Source of the DNA: Pseudoalteromonas luteoviolacea NCIMB 1944
Lineage (GTDB): Bacteria; Pseudomonadota; Gammaproteobacteria; Enterobacterales; Alteromonadaceae
Direction of reading: 5' to 3'
NCBI RefSeq assembly: GCF_001625565.1
Contig: NZ_AUXS01000016.1
Location: forward strand, 62,001 to 126,000
Length of the DNA stretch: 64,000 nucleotides
The stretch's first letter is position 1; every line of letters begins with the position of its first letter. The notes under the pieces are model-generated. The model was given only the letters and a program-made list of their open reading frames with translations, did no database searches and had not been told where the DNA came from. The translations under genes were made by a program, and so were the position numbers. Shown here piece by piece: positions 54,601 to 62,133 of the stretch.

Positions 54601-57041
54601 CAGGTGCCATGAGTCATGGAGCACTGGTTGAAAAAGCCCATGAAGCCGTAGCACAAGGTACGAACATCGCAGGTGCGATGAGTAACTCGGGTGAAGGCGG
54701 TGAAAACTCTCGCCGTTACAATACAGTCAAAGCCAGTAAAATAAAGCAGTTTGCTTCTGGGCGCTTTGGCGTTTGGACCGGCTATTTAGCCGACCCAGCA
54801 CTGCAAGAAATCGAAATCAAAATTGGTCAAGGTGCTAAACCTGGTGAAGGTGGTCAGTTACCAGCGCCTAAAGTCAATGTCGTGATAGCCGCAGCACGCG
54901 GTGGCACACCGGGTGTAGAGCTGGTTTCTCCACCACCTCACCACGATACATACTCGATTGAGGATTTAGGCCAGCTGATCCACGATGCCAAAGCAGCACG
55001 TGTCAGGGTTATTGTTAAACTCGTGTCTTCAGAAGGGATAGGTACGATTGCCGTTGGTGTTGCCAAAGCTGGTGCCGATGTCATCAATGTTGCAGGAAAC
55101 ACTGGCGGGACAGGCGCAGCCCAAGTAACAAGCTTAAAACACACTGGCCGAGCGGCAGATATTGGCATTGCCGAAGTGCATCAAGCACTCAGTGAAAACG
55201 GCCTCAGAGATAAAATCACACTGCGATGTTCCAATGCACATCAAACGGGTAGCGATGTTGTTAAATCGGCTATGTTGGGCGGCGATTCATTCGAGTTTGG
55301 CACCACAGCGCTTATGATGCTCAAATGTGTAATGGCTAAAAACTGTAATTTAAAGTGCCCTGCGGGACTTACCACCAACCCAGAAGTATACCGAGGCGAT
55401 CCGAGAGCACTGGCACAATACTTTATGAACGTTGCACACGAAGTACGAGAGATCTTGGCCAGCATAGGTTATCACTCATTAACTGAAGTGCGTGGGCGCT
55501 CAGATTTACTGCATCTTGTCTCCCATCCTGCCATGGTTGGCAAGTTAGATATGACTGCAATGTTAAAGCCTGCCGAAGAGATAAAATTCGACTCGCCAGT
55601 CTATTTGGAAGCCAATTTTGATATTGATAACAAATGGCTAAAACAGTTACAAAGCGAGTTTATAACGACTAAAAAGATATGCTTCGACAGTGAATCTATC
55701 AAACTCAATAACTGTAATAAAACCGTCGCAGGTCAATTGGCAATCGATATTGAACGCATTTTGACCTACCAACTGTCAGATAAAGATATCAACGCCCACC
55801 CCGCTATCATGCGTCTTGAAAATGGCCGTATTGTACTCAAACCGCATAGTGTTAACTTGCATACCTCAGGCTCTGCTGGTCAAAGTTACGGGGCCTTCAA
55901 TAATTCAGGCATGTCGCTTCGCCATATTGGAACCTGTAACGACGGGGTTGGCAAAGGCGCCAGTGGCGGTCAGATCACCATTACCAGCAGTGGTAAAAAT
56001 ATCGATGAAAATGTCCTTATTGGTAACTTCGCACTATTTGGTGCAACTGGCGGACAGCTCTATGTTTGCGGTCAGGCAGGCGACCGATTTGGAGTAAGAA
56101 ACTCCGGCGCGGTCGCGGTTGTAGAAGGTGTGGGCGATTTTTGCTGTGAATACATGACCAATGGTGCCATCGTCAACCTAGGCGCTTATGGTAAAGGGTT
56201 TGGCAATGGCATGAGTGGCGGAACCGCATATCAATATGATCCATCGGGTCAAATTAGTGAACTGTGCTCGCAAGACTCCGTTTCGGCGCTGTGTTTGGCC
56301 ACGGACGATGAACTAAGTCGCGGACAGGAACTGGCGCTGTTGCAACATTTGCACGATCACCTCGCGGCTACTGGCTCACCACGTGTGCAAGCACTAATAG
56401 ATAATTGGCAATCCGCTAAGCAACACTTTTATGTGCTTATTCCAAACGCACTTTATCAGTACCACTGCGCAGAACAGATTGTCCTGTCATTAAATAGGCG
56501 GACAATGCTAGAAGAGCTATCGCTCGGCTGGGCAAATAAGTCTGTCAAAGCTATCCAGCTTGCATATCACAAGTATCACAGTAACGCAGCATCCCTGTTC
56601 GCTGGCAAGCTACCCGGCTACGGCGATTGCGATACCGAATTAGTTTACAACTATATAAGTAGTGCTGGTGTGCTTCACAGAGCGGAGCAATTGGTGCAAA
56701 AACAACATGCACAGGGTTATACGGAGATCACCGCAAAGTACTTGTTTGAAACCTTAGATCACAAACTGATTGATTCACTAGCCAAAGATGCAAAAGAAGC
56801 TTTGGCCAGTTATGACGATCAGGCTCTTAGCTGCCTGTTGGCTTTAAAACGCGTGCAAGATTACAAAGATGCGCTTTCACTCAGAGAGGTCTGTGACTCA
56901 CATGCGATAGGCACGAGTGTGTGGATCATGCACAGAGATAGAGCCGTGCAAAAAGCGCTGCTCGAGTACCGCAGTCTCGATGAGCTGCTCGCTACACATT
57001 ATTGCTATGTACTGTCTGAAGCCGTCAAAACCGCAGCGTAA
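51612..57041 (+). CDS. glutamate synthase large-subunit-like protein (expanded)
   Basis: An 1809-residue GltB homologue, about 300 longer than E. coli GltB. Order: 14-residue propeptide, glutaminase with nucleophile C15 (SSCGVGF) and HNGELNT; central domain (about 470-800); an extra stretch (about 885-978); FMN synthase domain (about 995-1290; GAMSHGALVEKAHEA, GAKPGEGGQLP, PPPHHDTYSIEDL); GXGXG helix (about 1375-1545); extra tail (about 1615-1809). The 3Fe-4S cysteines are C1239, C1245, C1249 (x5, x3) where canonical spacing is x5, x4. It should move ammonia from glutamine to an acceptor at FMN. No gltD follows; a diflavin reductase does. Acceptor could be 2-oxoglutarate or something else. 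Confidence 0.85.
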   Translation: MKRYLFDKDLDKSSCGVGFITHKQSLKTHQLIQHAHQALCMIPHRGGMNAEGIGDGAGVNIDLSLTFFRKVTKQPALELGEFGVANFFLPNDTVNREDALSLINTVLQQYELDVLTTRDVATDAAVLNSASQQAQLTIKQVIFLRPAHIHSQALFESLIHQALEEIEQHAFTTQKLRGLYPLSMSSRTQVLKGRLNSWEVVPYFKDLNDPDQQIHTLFFHTRFSTNTAPNPMFAQPFRRMAHNGELNTDRKNRLSENAIAKYKNKRLIFPAGQSDSARLDQTLARRVIEDDMPIDVAALAMMPPAWENDDSLSEPVRAMLEYFSLYEEKNDGPAAFIFGDGVKVGARLDRLGLRPLRSVETHDYLAVMSEAGQIDFPAEEIIRRGRIEAGGMIVFDHQHKEIKFTAQILEELASEHDYAALLGEARLTLAELPDVTHSDITQNTHLNITAQHVAYSMNQESFKFMLDPMLQDGSEKISAMGYGLAPNVLTREEGGVSRYFSQRFAQVTNPPLDSIREVDGMTLRVALGAKPNISSTSHRQIVLNSPLLKPHDLAKITTQSALKVETLPMLFNVDASHNDHQQQLLDALKTLACRAQQLACEGCDIIVLSDQNVTHQQAAIPALLAVATINQKLIAEGLRFNTSLICHTGQAASTHDIACLLGFGASAVCPITVYNRAIELFKDEGMVFDALARYQKAAEKALMKTMGKFGLCTVESYIGGEFFEANFIDTHDPLLKAIFPNIHSPVGGARFKDLADSAITWHKKVFEVQAEDQIPVLGLFKERAQGAGHSFGTTAVREYINMTEEKIQYIDESQLESTDTGVILPEDDGYKDLGYEARTPAQIAQFEITQAYRDFSHNLLVERHHRPAALRDVLSLPLDFTNLDSTQAFVDALKLIEISGSFKVNIRGLSVEPIAQHKWLLSHSANQPDTNLHLAEALNQLFKTEIYEVLPANDKILIVTRTNSTLDKLCGKLCTGVAPVPLAQVQPAHEITATFASGAMSHGALVEKAHEAVAQGTNIAGAMSNSGEGGENSRRYNTVKASKIKQFASGRFGVWTGYLADPALQEIEIKIGQGAKPGEGGQLPAPKVNVVIAAARGGTPGVELVSPPPHHDTYSIEDLGQLIHDAKAARVRVIVKLVSSEGIGTIAVGVAKAGADVINVAGNTGGTGAAQVTSLKHTGRAADIGIAEVHQALSENGLRDKITLRCSNAHQTGSDVVKSAMLGGDSFEFGTTALMMLKCVMAKNCNLKCPAGLTTNPEVYRGDPRALAQYFMNVAHEVREILASIGYHSLTEVRGRSDLLHLVSHPAMVGKLDMTAMLKPAEEIKFDSPVYLEANFDIDNKWLKQLQSEFITTKKICFDSESIKLNNCNKTVAGQLAIDIERILTYQLSDKDINAHPAIMRLENGRIVLKPHSVNLHTSGSAGQSYGAFNNSGMSLRHIGTCNDGVGKGASGGQITITSSGKNIDENVLIGNFALFGATGGQLYVCGQAGDRFGVRNSGAVAVVEGVGDFCCEYMTNGAIVNLGAYGKGFGNGMSGGTAYQYDPSGQISELCSQDSVSALCLATDDELSRGQELALLQHLHDHLAATGSPRVQALIDNWQSAKQHFYVLIPNALYQYHCAEQIVLSLNRRTMLEELSLGWANKSVKAIQLAYHKYHSNAASLFAGKLPGYGDCDTELVYNYISSAGVLHRAEQLVQKQHAQGYTEITAKYLFETLDHKLIDSLAKDAKEALASYDDQALSCLLALKRVQDYKDALSLREVCDSHAIGTSVWIMHRDRAVQKALLEYRSLDELLATHYCYVLSEAVKTAA

Positions 57042-57054
57042 TTAGGAGAACCTT

Positions 57055-58845
57055 ATGGAACAATTAAAAAGCAACAAAAAAGTCCCGTTTTTGCCACAAG
57101 ATATTCCGTTTAATGACGATCAACGCCAGTGGCTGGGCGGCTTTTTAGCTGGGCTGCACACCCGGTTATTAGTTAAAGAAGAACATGTTTCGACCGCCAG
57201 TGCTCCACAACAGCAGATCAAGCCGTTAACCATTATTTATGGTTCGCAAACAGGCAATGCCGAAGGCGTTGCAGAAGAAGCAGCAGAGATAGCTAAAAAC
57301 CATGGACTGTCTCCTGCTGTTATTGACATGGATGACGCTGACCTTACACAGTTAAGCCAAGCCGAACGTTTGCTGGTCATCACCAGTACCTACGGTGAAG
57401 GAGAAATGCCTGACAATGCCCAAGCTCTGTGGGACGATATCTCGAGCGAAAGCGCACCGCGTTTCGACAATACGTATTACTCCGTATTAGCACTTGGCGA
57501 TACCAACTACGACGATTTTTGTCTTGCAGGCATTCAGTGGGATGAGCGCTTAGAAGCGCTGGGGGCCACACGGATTGCAGAGCGGGTCGATTGCGATGTT
57601 GCCTTTGAATCTCCAGCGCAGGAGTGGATCGCAGAGACACTGCCAACCATTGCGCAAAAAGGCAGTAATGGACATAGTGAAGTTGTGCCCAGTCCACCCC
57701 CCGCAGCAACAAAAAAGGCAAAACCCAAATTCAATCGAGATAACCCGTTCGAAGCCGAGCTAATAAATGCCTATACATTAAATAAACCAGACTCTGGCAA
57801 AGAAACCTGTCACTACGAATTTTCATTGCTCGATACAAATGAGAGCTATGACGCAGGTGATGCCATCAATTTAATTCCATGTAATCGGCCTGATTTGGTC
57901 GAAGAGTTAATCAACATACTCGGCGCAAGGAAAGAACAACACGAACAATTTGATGGTCATACTCTTGCACTGCAAACCATCTTCAGTGAACACTTAGAGA
58001 TCCGAGTACCTAGTAAAGAGTTTATCGCTGAGGTAGCTGCACGCAGTGGCAATGCCGAATTTATTGCCAAATTAGAAGAGGATCCGCAGAGTCTCAATGA
58101 TTTTCTTTGGGGACTAGATTGCGTTGACCTATTAACAAAATATGCGCCGACAGCATTTACGGCCAGCGACTTTATACGTCTCGCCAAGCCTCTTGCTCCG
58201 AGAGCCTACTCCATCTCCTCGAGTATTAAGAAACATCAAAACCAAGTGCATTTAACGATCGCAAGCGTCCGTTATACTCAGGACAACCGCACACATAATG
58301 GCGTTTGTTCAACGTTTTTGGCCGACATTTGTAAACCTGGCGACAAGGTAAAGTGCTACTTCGCACCCAATAAGCACTTCTCTGTTCCTGAGGACACGTC
58401 AGCCCCCATTATAATGGTCGGTCCTGGTACTGGTATCGCGCCATTTAGAGGCTTTTTAGAAGAACGCGCAGCGACACAGGCTACTGGTGACAACTGGCTG
58501 TTTTTTGGCGATAGACAAAAGGCGTGCGACTTTTTATACCAAGAAGAGTTAGAAGCAATGCAACAATCTGGGATTTTAACCCGCCTAGACTTGGCATTTT
58601 CCCGAGATCAAACGCAGAAAGTCTACGTTCAAGACAAAATGCAAGAACAAGGCGCTGAGCTATTTTCATGGCTTGAACGCGGCGCGTACTTTTATGTCTG
58701 TGGGGATGCATTTAGAATGGCCAAAGACGTCGACAAAGCACTTCATAATGTGATCGCTGAACATGGCGGTTTAGATGCTGAACAAGCTCAATCCTACGTA
58801 GCGAGCCTGAAAAAACAAAAGCGTTATGTCAGAGACGTGTATTAA
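57055..58845 (+). CDS. CysJ-like NADPH diflavin reductase
   Basis: A 596-residue diflavin reductase: flavodoxin-like FMN domain (about 58-200; IIYGSQTGNAEGVAEE, STYGEGEMPDNA), connecting and FAD domain (about 220-440; RAYSISSS, GVCSTFL), NADPH domain (about 445-596; VGPGTGIAPFRGFLEER, YVCGDAFRMAKDV) and the CysJ-type C terminus YVRDVY. E. coli CysJ is 599 residues. No sulfite reductase hemoprotein (CysI) or PAPS reductase is next to it. It starts 13 bp after the gltB-like gene with AGGAG upstream, so it is most likely the electron donor of that enzyme. Confidence 0.9.
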   Translation: MEQLKSNKKVPFLPQDIPFNDDQRQWLGGFLAGLHTRLLVKEEHVSTASAPQQQIKPLTIIYGSQTGNAEGVAEEAAEIAKNHGLSPAVIDMDDADLTQLSQAERLLVITSTYGEGEMPDNAQALWDDISSESAPRFDNTYYSVLALGDTNYDDFCLAGIQWDERLEALGATRIAERVDCDVAFESPAQEWIAETLPTIAQKGSNGHSEVVPSPPPAATKKAKPKFNRDNPFEAELINAYTLNKPDSGKETCHYEFSLLDTNESYDAGDAINLIPCNRPDLVEELINILGARKEQHEQFDGHTLALQTIFSEHLEIRVPSKEFIAEVAARSGNAEFIAKLEEDPQSLNDFLWGLDCVDLLTKYAPTAFTASDFIRLAKPLAPRAYSISSSIKKHQNQVHLTIASVRYTQDNRTHNGVCSTFLADICKPGDKVKCYFAPNKHFSVPEDTSAPIIMVGPGTGIAPFRGFLEERAATQATGDNWLFFGDRQKACDFLYQEELEAMQQSGILTRLDLAFSRDQTQKVYVQDKMQEQGAELFSWLERGAYFYVCGDAFRMAKDVDKALHNVIAEHGGLDAEQAQSYVASLKKQKRYVRDVY

Positions 58846-58850
58846 TGAAA

Positions 58851-58875
58851 AAGAGGCTGCAACTTGCGGCCTCTT
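58851..58875. terminator. bidirectional terminator after the diflavin reductase
   Basis: AAGAGGCTGC pairs with GCGGCCTCTT (one T-G pair), 5-nt loop, just after the diflavin reductase stop and before the convergent GDPD-like gene. Confidence 0.8.
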
Positions 58876-58900
58876 CACTATTTAATCAACGTCAGTTGAC

Positions 58901-59842
58901 CTACTTATTGGCTTCTTGGCTTTTTGCCGCCTCAGCTAAGCCATACATATCTGCGGTAAATAAACCGATCCCCTGCTTTCTAAAATCGCTTTCTTTGGAA
59001 TAAGGTTGCTTGGTTTGATATAAGTATACTTCGCTGCCGTTTTGCTGGGCACGCGCAGCAAATTGATCAGGCCACCCCCACAAGATGCGACCAAATTGCT
59101 CAGGTAACACCAGAGTTGTATTGGCACAAGATTTTGGATAGTAACGAGACCAACCAATAAAGATATATTTCACTAAACAGCGCTTACCAACTTCTTTTGA
59201 GTACGTCTTTTGGTTTGGGAATTTTTCTATGATCCCTTCAGACACACTTTGAAGACCAATAAAGCTTAAACGATTGCGCTGCGCTTCAGAAAGCTTTTCC
59301 AAATGACTCTTAAGCACTTCAACGGCATCTGGCCCTGCTGTTTTTAGATTGAGTAGAAATGACTTTTCAGGAAACTGCTCAAGTACATCTGCAAGAGAAG
59401 GTATCAGCCCTACCCCTTTACCTCTTAATGGATAGGTTTCCTCTTCGCCAACACGGTAGCCATACCCAGCATCGAGTGTTCTGAGGTGTTCCATTGTTTG
59501 CTTAGACGTCACCCCTTCGCCATTAGTTCTGCAATCTAACGTCCAATCATGAAACACAGCCAATTGTTTGTCCGTCGTAGCATGAATGTTTAAGTGTACT
59601 GTGTCTGCACCTAGCTTAAATGCTTTGCCTATCGCAGGTATTGTGTTTTCAATATATGGGTGCTCAACGGAAGCTAGTCGGCGTGCTGTGCAAGTTTCAT
59701 TTGTTACACCTGAATAATCCGTTGGTTGTACTAATCCTTTATACGAAATGATTTTTCCTTGATGATCCAGTTCAAGGTCAGGTTGCCTAGCAACCAATAT
59801 GATAAGTATTAAGACGGATATACGTACAGCCCAGTGTTTCAT
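58901..59842 (-). CDS. GDPD-like (glycerophosphodiester phosphodiesterase fold) protein, degenerate
   Basis: A 313-residue exported protein (N-terminal hydrophobic segment RISVLILIILVA). HPYIENTIPAIGKAFKLGAD and FHDWTLDCRTNGEG follow the GDPD pattern (pENT, HD...l.R.tng), but the usual first HRG motif is ARR and the expected ExD is HLNIH, so key metal ligands are altered. ATG 59842 has GAGGAG 4 nt upstream. It may have a changed substrate or metal site, or be a non-catalytic binder. Single gene. Confidence 0.7.
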   Translation of the reverse strand: MKHWAVRISVLILIILVARQPDLELDHQGKIISYKGLVQPTDYSGVTNETCTARRLASVEHPYIENTIPAIGKAFKLGADTVHLNIHATTDKQLAVFHDWTLDCRTNGEGVTSKQTMEHLRTLDAGYGYRVGEEETYPLRGKGVGLIPSLADVLEQFPEKSFLLNLKTAGPDAVEVLKSHLEKLSEAQRNRLSFIGLQSVSEGIIEKFPNQKTYSKEVGKRCLVKYIFIGWSRYYPKSCANTTLVLPEQFGRILWGWPDQFAARAQQNGSEVYLYQTKQPYSKESDFRKQGIGLFTADMYGLAEAAKSQEANK

Positions 59843-60387
59843 GAAACTCCTCAAAAATAAGCTTTTAAGCGCACTATTTTAACAAAAATGTCTTGCTGAA
59901 GGAATTATCAAACCCCTTATCTGGGCACAAATGTTACAGTAGCCCCTAATGGCAACAGAAGGTGCTTTATTTTTATTCATAGCAATGATAAAAATACCCA
60001 TAAGAAAAACAAGCCTCTCTAAACGATATTGGTCGTTATTTAGTGAGGCGTATTTGTGATGAAAAAGCGTTGTTGATAGGCTTTTTGGTTTGCTCATGCT
60101 GCCCTACATCATAACAATGATTGTTTTTGATTTTGATAAAGTAAGTGCAAAGCAAGTTTCCAACGTACTAAATTGCACCCTGAATTATTAAATAGAGTGT
60201 CATTAGTCAAATGGGTCACATTTTGAGTATCACTGTTAAGTGCTAATCCCTAACCTTTATGATCTGCAACTCAGGCTCGATAAAAGAAAATCAAACTTTC
60301 ACTTTTTACTTGTTTAAAAAGCTAAGCGGCCTGCTCAACAATGACAAAGGTAGAAAATTTACTGATGGAACAAATAGAGGAAGTTAC
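59843..60387. other. intergenic region with hairpin and small palindrome
   Basis: No gene is supported. It contains a hairpin at 60013-60049 and the 13-bp palindrome AACAATGATTGTT at 60113-60125, which may be an operator for the ADP-ribosylglycohydrolase gene. Confidence 0.45.
60013..60049 (-). terminator. hairpin, possible terminator of an unknown minus-strand transcript
   Basis: GCCTC-CTAAACGA (60013-60026) pairs with TCGTTATTTAG-GAGGC (60033-60049) with small bulges; on the minus strand TTGTTTTTC follows. No gene is seen upstream of it on that strand. Confidence 0.35.
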
Positions 60388-61233
60388 ATGTTACTAGAAA
60401 TCGCTATCGGTGACGCTTACGGTGCTGGCTTTGAGTTTGCTAGCAAAGAAAAAGTTACAAACTATAATAACCTGACAGCCTACCATGAACACGGTTTAGG
60501 TATTGCGCCAGGCCATTATACAGACGACACACAAATGTCGATTGCGTTAGCAGAACTCATAGTAAGCTCTGAACCATGGACTAAGGAAAGTATTACACGA
60601 AAGTTTGTTGAGTGTTTTAAACGGGACAAGCGACTTGGGTATTCAAAAGGGTTTTATGCCTTTTTGGAGTCAATTGAATCCGCTGATGAATTTTTGGCAA
60701 AAATAAAGCCCAATAGCACAGCCAATGGTGCAGCAATGCGTTCAGTCCCAATAGGATTGTTTCCCAATATTGACGATGTTCTCAACAAGGCAAAGCTACA
60801 GGCTTGTGTGACTCACAACACACCTGTCGGTATTAATTCTTCTCAAGCTGTCGCACTAGCTAGTCACTACTTTTTCTATCAACTTGGACCCAAACAGCAA
60901 GTCGCTAATTTTGTTCAATCTCATACCGATATTAAGTGGGATATTAACTGGAATAAAGAGGTCGCTTGTTGCGGTCATGAAACCGTAAACGCCTTGCTCA
61001 CCGTTTTAGTTAAAGCACGCAGTTTCTCTGAAATACTCACTCAATCAGTCGCTTTTGGCGGTGATGTTGACACTGTTGCAGCATGCGCTCTGGGTATTGC
61101 AAGTCTAAATGAAGACTATGTTAATGATTTACCTGCTTTTTTATTCGCAGAGCTTGAAAACAACCAGTATGGTCGAGATTACTTAATTCAGCTGTCAGCA
61201 CAATTAAAGCGCACCATAAACAGCCTTTCATAA
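60388..61233 (+). CDS. ADP-ribosylglycohydrolase (DraG-like)
   Basis: A 281-residue protein with the DraG/ARH fold motifs: GDAYGAGFEF at the start, the metal-binding YTDDTQMS (about residues 45-52) and FGGDVDTVAACALG near the C terminus. It removes ADP-ribose from proteins or nucleic acids, or hydrolyses related metabolites. ATG 60388 has GAGGA 6 nt upstream; an upstream extension from 60259 lacks family similarity. Single gene; no ADP-ribosyltransferase is adjacent. Confidence 0.87.
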   Translation: MLLEIAIGDAYGAGFEFASKEKVTNYNNLTAYHEHGLGIAPGHYTDDTQMSIALAELIVSSEPWTKESITRKFVECFKRDKRLGYSKGFYAFLESIESADEFLAKIKPNSTANGAAMRSVPIGLFPNIDDVLNKAKLQACVTHNTPVGINSSQAVALASHYFFYQLGPKQQVANFVQSHTDIKWDINWNKEVACCGHETVNALLTVLVKARSFSEILTQSVAFGGDVDTVAACALGIASLNEDYVNDLPAFLFAELENNQYGRDYLIQLSAQLKRTINSLS

Positions 61234-61264
61234 CGCCCATATTTAAACGCGTTTGTTTTTAATA

Positions 61265-61630
61265 TCACCTCACTTGCGGCAACAAGGGGGTGATATTATT
61301 GCCATAATTGGCAAATACTGTTTTGAGTTGTTTATCTAAATACATAAGCTCAGCTAGACACATATTTTGAAAAGACAAATTAGCTGCGCCTCGGCCATAA
61401 TTTAATACCAAATTACGCCTAATCCACATTTTTAAATGAGTAACATGTAGCTGGTCACCGCCTTTTAGGCACACTTCTACAAATTTGCGCCCAGCATCTA
61501 TGTAGGCGGCCAAGTTATCAATATTGGCAGGGCTATGTTTAAGGATCATTGCCTGCACTGCAAATTCCGCACTTGCGTTTTGATACGCTTTTTCAAAAGC
61601 GTCTTTAGCAATTAGCTGTTGATAATTCAT
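61265..61630 (-). CDS. hypothetical protein, helical
   Basis: With start ATG 61630 (MNYQQLIAKDAFEKAYQNAS) the protein has 121 residues and looks all-helical and cytoplasmic. The longer 139-residue reading would translate the large palindrome upstream and is unlikely. No family was recognised. It sits convergent to the ADP-ribosylglycohydrolase and 80 bp after the SnoaL-like gene. Confidence 0.6.
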   Translation of the reverse strand: MNYQQLIAKDAFEKAYQNASAEFAVQAMILKHSPANIDNLAAYIDAGRKFVEVCLKGGDQLHVTHLKMWIRRNLVLNYGRGAANLSFQNMCLAELMYLDKQLKTVFANYGNNITPLLPQVR

Positions 61631-61648
61631 CCTGAAGGTAATTTGGCC

Positions 61649-61679
61649 GTTGATATTGATAATAATAATCAATATCAAC
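61649..61679. promoter_or_regulatory. 31-bp perfect palindrome, Fur-box-like operator
   Basis: GTTGATATTGAT-AATAATA-ATCAATATCAAC is a perfect inverted repeat just upstream of the hypothetical gene start at 61630. Its core TGATAATAATAATCA is close to the Fur/ferric uptake type TGATAATNATTATCA. An iron or other metallo-regulator site is the best guess. Confidence 0.5.
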
Positions 61680-61710
61680 AACACTGTAAATGCTGCGAAT
61701 GATCTAAATA

Positions 61711-62073
61711 TTAGCCCATAAAAGTGACTTTACAGATAAGGCCATCTTTTACTTCGTATGCAGCAACCACTTTGACGCTATGATCAATCTCTTTACTGGG
61801 TAGAGTTGACGATTGAGCCAGCTCATGATCGATTAAAAAGTGCCCCTGAACAATACGCGTCAAAGAAGAAGCATGTAAGTAACTAAGGCTTGAAAACTTT
61901 TTGCCATAACGCTCAATGAGCGCTTGCTTTCCTTTGAAGACCAAAGTTTGAGATTGGTAAATTTCTACGTCTTCACTATAAGTCGCTGCAAATGCGTCGA
62001 TATCTTGATTGTTATAGGCTTCAAGCTGTCGGTCGACAATATCAATGGTGGTTTGTTCTATTTCTGTATTCAT
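61711..62073 (-). CDS. NTF2/SnoaL-like protein
   Basis: A 120-residue protein of the SnoaL/NTF2-like cone fold: RQLEAYNNQDIDAFAATYSEDVEIY at the start and HSVKVVAAYEVKDGLICKVTFMG at the end are characteristic of nuclear-transport-factor-2/steroid-isomerase-like proteins. Catalytic residues vary in this family, so function is open. No strong Shine-Dalgarno. Confidence 0.82.
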   Translation of the reverse strand: MNTEIEQTTIDIVDRQLEAYNNQDIDAFAATYSEDVEIYQSQTLVFKGKQALIERYGKKFSSLSYLHASSLTRIVQGHFLIDHELAQSSTLPSKEIDHSVKVVAAYEVKDGLICKVTFMG

Positions 62074-62133
62074 AGGTCTGGTCCAAAACGAGGTTGCTTT
62101 GGACCGGTATATTATACAAACAAAACGTGGCTG

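Noticed and set aside
57055..58845. Canonical sulfite reductase flavoprotein cysJ
   Set aside because: The protein is CysJ-like, but no cysI or cysH is adjacent and it is tied to the gltB-like gene, so I do not assign the symbol.
59879..60097. 72-codon minus-strand frame
   Set aside because: It spans a hairpin, has no Shine-Dalgarno and no familiar sequence.
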